Both the position numbers and the translations under genes were made by a program. From positions 1 to 27,241 of the forward strand of contig JBBDWJ010000178.1 of NCBI GenBank assembly GCA_040902925.1: a stretch of 27,241 nucleotides of DNA, read 5' to 3'. Within the stretch, counting starts at the first letter, position 1, and every line of letters starts with the position of its first letter. The notes beneath the pieces were generated by a model that was given only the letters and a program-made list of their open reading frames with translations, did no database searches and had not been told where the DNA came from. Of this stretch, positions 25,709 to 27,241 are shown in pieces. Source of the stretch: JBBDWJ01 sp040902925 (lineage in GTDB: Bacteria; Acidobacteriota; Terriglobia; Bryobacterales; UBA6623).

Positions 25709-27241
25709 CTAATTTTGCGGCTCGCGAACTTCCAACGTCTGGTTGGTTTTCTGGTTGGTCAGCGTCTGGACGGTTCCGCTCGGCCAGCGGATTTCGATTT
25801 GCTCCACGGTTTCGACTTCGCCCAGGCCGAAGTGAACCGGGTCGTGGCTCGAAGAGGCGTAGCCGACCGCCGTCGTCATGATGTTGTGCTGCGAGCCGAT
25901 GCGAATCTGCGCTCCGATGCCGTCGCGGTTGCTTTTGGTTCCCATCAGCTTCAAGCGGAGCCAGTGATTTTCGGTTGGGCTCGTGTTGCGCCAGATTTCG
26001 GCTGGCGCGCCCAACGAGCTGACGACGACGTCTACCCTGCCGTCGTTGTCGAAGTCGGCGAAGCCGATGCCGCGGTGGGCTCTTTTGACCGCGAATCCGG
26101 CGCCGGCCTGTTCCGAAGCGTCGCGGAAACCGCCGTTGCGCTCGTTGACCAGTACGCTGTTCGATTGCTTGTACTCGGTCGCCTCGAACAGCTCAACGAC
26201 GTCGCTGACGTGCGAGTTGGCGGTGAACAGGTCTTTCCAGCCGTCGTTGTTGAAATCGACAAAACCGTTGCCCCAGCCGGCGCGCTGCGTGCTGGCCTGC
26301 GCCACGCGCGAGCGGTAGGTGGCGTCCTCGAAAAAGCCGTCACCCGTGCCGCGGAACAGCGGATAGGTCTCGCCGGTCAGCGCGGTGATGTTGATGTCGG
26401 CGTGGCCGTCGTTGTCGTAGTCGCGGATGTCCACTCCCATGCTCGAAACGGGCTTGCCATGATCGAGCAGCGCGGCGCCGGCGATCAGCGCTGTTTCTTC
26501 GAACACCCGCCCCGCCTGGTTGTGGAAGAAAAAGTTCGGCAGGTTGTCGTTGGTGACGAAGGCGTCGAGGAAGCCGTCGTGGTCGGCGTCGACGAAGGCC
26601 ACGCTCATGCCGCGTCCGCGATGCTCGCCGATACCCGAGGATTCGGTGACGTCCTCAAAAGTTCCGTCGCCGCGGTTGCGGTAGAGCTGGTTGTAGATCG
26701 GCTCAAAATATTTCGGGTGGCAATAGACGCGGATTTCGCGCGCGCGATCGCCGCAGAAGCGGTCGAAGGCGGGGGTCCAGTCGGCGTAGTTGATGACCAT
26801 CAAGTCGAGCAGTCCGTCGTTGTTGTAGTCGAACCAGCCGGCGGCGACGCTCCAGCGGTCGCTCTTGATGCCGGATTTGGCGGTGACTTCCGTGAATGTT
26901 CCTTGGCCCGTGTTGCGATACAGAATGTTTTTGTAGACTCCCGCCACGAACAGGTCGACGTTGCCGTCGTTGTCGTAGTCGCCGGCCGCGGCTCCCATCG
27001 AGTAACCGGCTCCGGTGAGTCCGGTTTTTTCAGTGACGTCAGTGAACTTGAGGCCCCCTTCGTTGCGGTAGAGGCGGTTGTTGTATTTCGCCGCGGTCTT
27101 TTTCATCTCCGGCATCTTGGCGCCGTTGGCGAAGAAGATGTCGGGGCGGCCGTCGTTGTTGTAATCGAATACGGCAAGGCCTCCTGCCATCGTTTCGACC
27201 ATGTGCTTTTCGGGCGTGGGATCGTTTTCGAGGACGAAACT
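25709..27241 (-). CDS. CRTAC1-family protein, FG-GAP repeats plus ASPIC/UnbV (partial at 5' end)
   Basis: The frame runs to the right edge without a start, so the N-terminus is outside the window. About 510 residues are visible, beginning SFVLENDPTPEKH before MVETMAGG. Seven Ca-binding FG-GAP/VCBS repeats of the D-x-D/N-x-D-G type are seen, such as DYNNDGRPDIFF, DYDNDGNVDLFV, DADHDGFLDAFV and DFDNDGRVDVVV, forming a beta-propeller. The C-terminal ASPIC/UnbV domain has NHWLRLKL, GIGAQIRI and EIRWPSGTVQTL. Such proteins are exported and abundant in Acidobacteriota and Planctomycetes; their function is poorly known. It is on the same strand as the Wza-like gene, 137 bp upstream, in a spacer without visible promoter. 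Confidence 0.93.
   Translation of the reverse strand, partial: SFVLENDPTPEKHMVETMAGGLAVFDYNNDGRPDIFFANGAKMPEMKKTAAKYNNRLYRNEGGLKFTDVTEKTGLTGAGYSMGAAAGDYDNDGNVDLFVAGVYKNILYRNTGQGTFTEVTAKSGIKSDRWSVAAGWFDYNNDGLLDLMVINYADWTPAFDRFCGDRAREIRVYCHPKYFEPIYNQLYRNRGDGTFEDVTESSGIGEHRGRGMSVAFVDADHDGFLDAFVTNDNLPNFFFHNQAGRVFEETALIAGAALLDHGKPVSSMGVDIRDYDNDGHADINITALTGETYPLFRGTGDGFFEDATYRSRVAQASTQRAGWGNGFVDFNNDGWKDLFTANSHVSDVVELFEATEYKQSNSVLVNERNGGFRDASEQAGAGFAVKRAHRGIGFADFDNDGRVDVVVSSLGAPAEIWRNTSPTENHWLRLKLMGTKSNRDGIGAQIRIGSQHNIMTTAVGYASSSHDPVHFGLGEVETVEQIEIRWPSGTVQTLTNQKTNQTLEVREPQN

Overview
The window is GC-rich, densely coded bacterial DNA with a 10-N scaffold gap (7154-7163), so it is probably a metagenome-assembled contig. 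Gene content and style suggest Acidobacteriota, perhaps a Solibacter/Bryobacter-like lineage. The pointers are a CRTAC1 (FG-GAP plus ASPIC/UnbV) protein, a fused E1 alpha-beta 2-oxoacid dehydrogenase, a DUF5658-type membrane protein, a long-form GMP synthase and many short palindromic intergenic repeats. The taxonomy is inference; no rRNA or tRNA gene was seen.

Layout. 1-760 (-): 5' part of a GlcD-type FAD oxidase. 761-1016: a cluster of four inverted REP-like repeats. 1017-3662 (+): guaA and mutM. 3800-4354: a small Lys-rich protein (+) and a small membrane protein (-). 4355-4893: a gene-free stretch with a terminator-like hairpin and an inverted repeat family. 4894-7014 (+): fused E1. 7064-7216: a perfect 39-bp inverted repeat around the gap. 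7256-8101 (-): exported LolA-like protein. 8314-11337 (+): glnE. 11360-12706 (-): DUF5658-like membrane protein and HDOD protein. 12926-13837 (-): TIGR01777 epimerase.

13960-25571 is an exopolysaccharide locus in two converging arms. The left arm (+) holds a glycosyltransferase fused to a phosphoglycosyltransferase, a methyltransferase and an ATP-grasp enzyme. The right arm (-) holds a Wza-like export protein, a Wzz/BY-kinase and a CapD/WbpM-like protein cut off after its NAD-binding domain. Between them (18240-20720) lie two decayed insertion sequences, an IS481-like integrase element and an ISNCY-like transposase remnant, which probably destroyed the end of the CapD-like gene. A CRTAC1 protein (-) runs off the right edge.

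How the genes fit together: the GT-PGT fusion would load the first sugar phosphate onto undecaprenyl phosphate and add a further sugar. The BY-kinase/Wzz protein would set chain length and the Wza-like protein would export the polymer. No flippase (Wzx) or polymerase (Wzy) is visible, so the locus is incomplete here. The other genes are housekeeping: purine synthesis, DNA repair, branched-chain oxoacid oxidation and nitrogen control. I found no clearly new multi-gene system. The most unusual items are the GT-PGT fusion, the 12-bp repeat inserts in the ATP-grasp gene, the long-form guaA and the inverted-repeat families.
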